Shown here one piece after another: positions 4,837 to 5,344 of a stretch of DNA of 5,344 bases. Below the pieces are notes generated by a model. The model did not search any database. It was given only the letters and a program-made list of their open reading frames with translations, and was not told where the DNA came from. Source of the DNA: Solirubrobacteraceae bacterium (lineage in GTDB: Bacteria; Actinomycetota; Thermoleophilia; Solirubrobacterales; Solirubrobacteraceae); NCBI GenBank assembly GCA_025455895.1, contig JALOLQ010000131.1, positions 1 to 5,344 of the forward strand, written 5' to 3'. The first letter of the stretch is position 1; the number at the start of each line of letters is the position of its first letter. A program made the position numbers and the translations under genes.

Positions 4837-5127
4837 CTACGGCTTCTCGTCCGGCCAGCGCCCGTGGCGCTCGAAGTGCTCGCGCGCACGCTCCTCCGCG
4901 CCGCGGTCGCGGTCGCCGCGCACGCCGACGCGGTAGAGGAGGTTCAGCAGCCAGACCGAGACGCCCGCGCTGATGAGCAGCGCGCCGCCCTCCCAGGCGG
5001 CGTCGGTGCCGACGAGGATGCCCAGCAGCAGGCCGGAGATGATGATGAGGAGCGGCATCCAGACGCGCACGAAGCGCATGCCGGGGCTGTCCTTGCGCCG
5101 GGGGCGCGGGGCGGGGTCGGTGCTCAT
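4837..5127 (-). CDS. Small two-helix membrane protein of unknown function between gluQ and rnd
   Basis: This 96-residue protein begins with a Pro/Arg-rich cytoplasmic-looking tail (residues 1-20), then two hydrophobic helices (about 22-41 and 47-66) joined by TDAAWEGG. It ends with a strongly charged helix (70-96) carrying EERAREHFERHGRWPDE. I recall this kind of tail, ending in HGxWPDE, from short hypothetical membrane proteins of actinobacteria, but I know of no assigned function. The start is firm. The ATG at 5127 overlaps the gluQ stop as ATGA and is preceded by AGGAGG with a 7-base spacer, the best Shine-Dalgarno site in the window. The rnd gene begins 10 bases after its stop. Co-transcription with two RNA-metabolism genes is likely but does not by itself define a role. 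Confidence 0.8.
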   Translation of the reverse strand: MSTDPAPRPRRKDSPGMRFVRVWMPLLIIISGLLLGILVGTDAAWEGGALLISAGVSVWLLNLLYRVGVRGDRDRGAEERAREHFERHGRWPDEKP

Positions 5128-5344
5128 GCGGGGGCCTCCTGCCGGGAGCGCGCGCGAACGCGCGCGACGAGGGTTTCCGGGGTGACGGGCTCGCCGGGCT
5201 CGGCGAGCCCGACGGATGCGGCGAGTGCGGCGCGCACGTCCGCGGGGGACTCGCCCAGCGCGGCGCGGTCGGCGAGCGTGACGGCGCCGTGGCGCTTGGC
5301 CAGGCGCTCGCCGTCGTCGCCGAGCAGCAGCGGGACGTGGGCGT
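5124..5344 (-). CDS. gluQ: Glutamyl-Q tRNA(Asp) synthetase, C-terminal part (partial, runs off the right edge)
   Basis: The last 72 codons and the stop are present, plus two bases of another codon. They contain HVPLLLGDDGERLAKRHGA, the region of class I glutamyl-tRNA synthetases that carries the KMSKS-like ATP-binding loop, here LAKRHG. The protein then ends about 55 residues later. Full GltX has a large anticodon-binding domain after this point. The short ending identifies the truncated paralogue GluQ-RS (YadB), which attaches glutamate to queuosine in the anticodon of tRNA(Asp). The catalytic HIGH motif and zinc site lie outside the window. The final codons hold the AGGAGG site for the next gene, and the TGA overlaps its ATG. 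Queuosine biosynthesis or salvage would be expected elsewhere in the genome. Confidence 0.85.
   Translation of the reverse strand, partial: AHVPLLLGDDGERLAKRHGAVTLADRAALGESPADVRAALAASVGLAEPGEPVTPETLVARVRARSRQEAPA
5135..5140 (-). promoter_or_regulatory. Strong ribosome binding site inside the 3' end of gluQ
   Basis: AGGAGG on the minus strand, 7 bases before the ATG at 5127, lies within the gluQ codons for Gln-Glu. It fixes the start of the 96-residue membrane protein and indicates translation in its own right as well as by coupling through the ATGA overlap. Confidence 0.75.

Noticed and set aside
4827..4889. Longer RNase D start at the ATG at 4889
   Set aside because: It would overlap the 96-residue gene and add a basic low-complexity stretch, while the GTG at 4826 gives the usual distance to the DTEF motif.
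3798..4973. 391-residue plus-strand frame opposite rnd
   Set aside because: It is antisense to a gene with a complete DEDDy active site and HRDC domain, with no recognisable domain of its own.

Overview
This window is very GC-rich (roughly 75% by eye), with dense genes, GTG starts, few strong Shine-Dalgarno sites and several TAnnnT-like hexamers a few bases before start codons. Together with the protein styles, this suggests a high-GC actinobacterium, possibly Thermoleophilia/Solirubrobacterales. That placement is inference from style, not a database match. Almost all the sequence is coding. The longest non-coding stretch is about 150 bases.

Layout from left to right. (1) Positions 1-433, minus strand: the first codons of a probable DUF2252 protein, preceded by a SemiSWEET-type PQ-loop membrane transporter. 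(2) Positions 434-584: a divergent promoter region containing the clearest AT-rich island of the window. It is followed by a plus-strand 79-residue two-helix membrane protein of unknown function (585-824). (3) A perfect 12-bp hairpin (866-892) lies between that gene and a convergent membrane-anchored NodB-type polysaccharide deacetylase (906-1871, minus). (4) Positions 1926-2674, minus: two tandem crcB/fluC fluoride-channel genes overlapping by ATGA, probably the two halves of a heterodimer. (5) Positions 2675-2732: a compact divergent promoter with overlapping -10-like hexamers inside an 8-bp inverted repeat. It serves the crcB pair on one side and an apparently leaderless plus-strand patatin-like gene (2733-3659) on the other. 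(6) Positions 3660-5344, minus: a probable operon in transcription order gluQ (glutamyl-Q tRNA(Asp) synthetase, 3' end only), a 96-residue two-helix membrane protein, and rnd (ribonuclease D). The patatin and rnd stop codons abut with no base between them.

Functionally these are small housekeeping and envelope modules: tRNA modification and RNA processing (gluQ, rnd), fluoride detoxification (crcB pair), envelope or glycan work (deacetylase), sugar transport (SemiSWEET) and a lipid-hydrolase-like protein. I see no mobile element, CRISPR array, tRNA, rRNA or phage signature. The most notable points are residue-level: altered Phe-box and polar-track positions in both FluC subunits, and loss of the usual oxyanion-loop arginine in the patatin protein. 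The compact regulatory architecture between the crcB pair and the patatin gene also stands out, including a possible 11-codon leader ORF that ends on the crcB start codon. I did not find convincing evidence of an undescribed multi-gene system.
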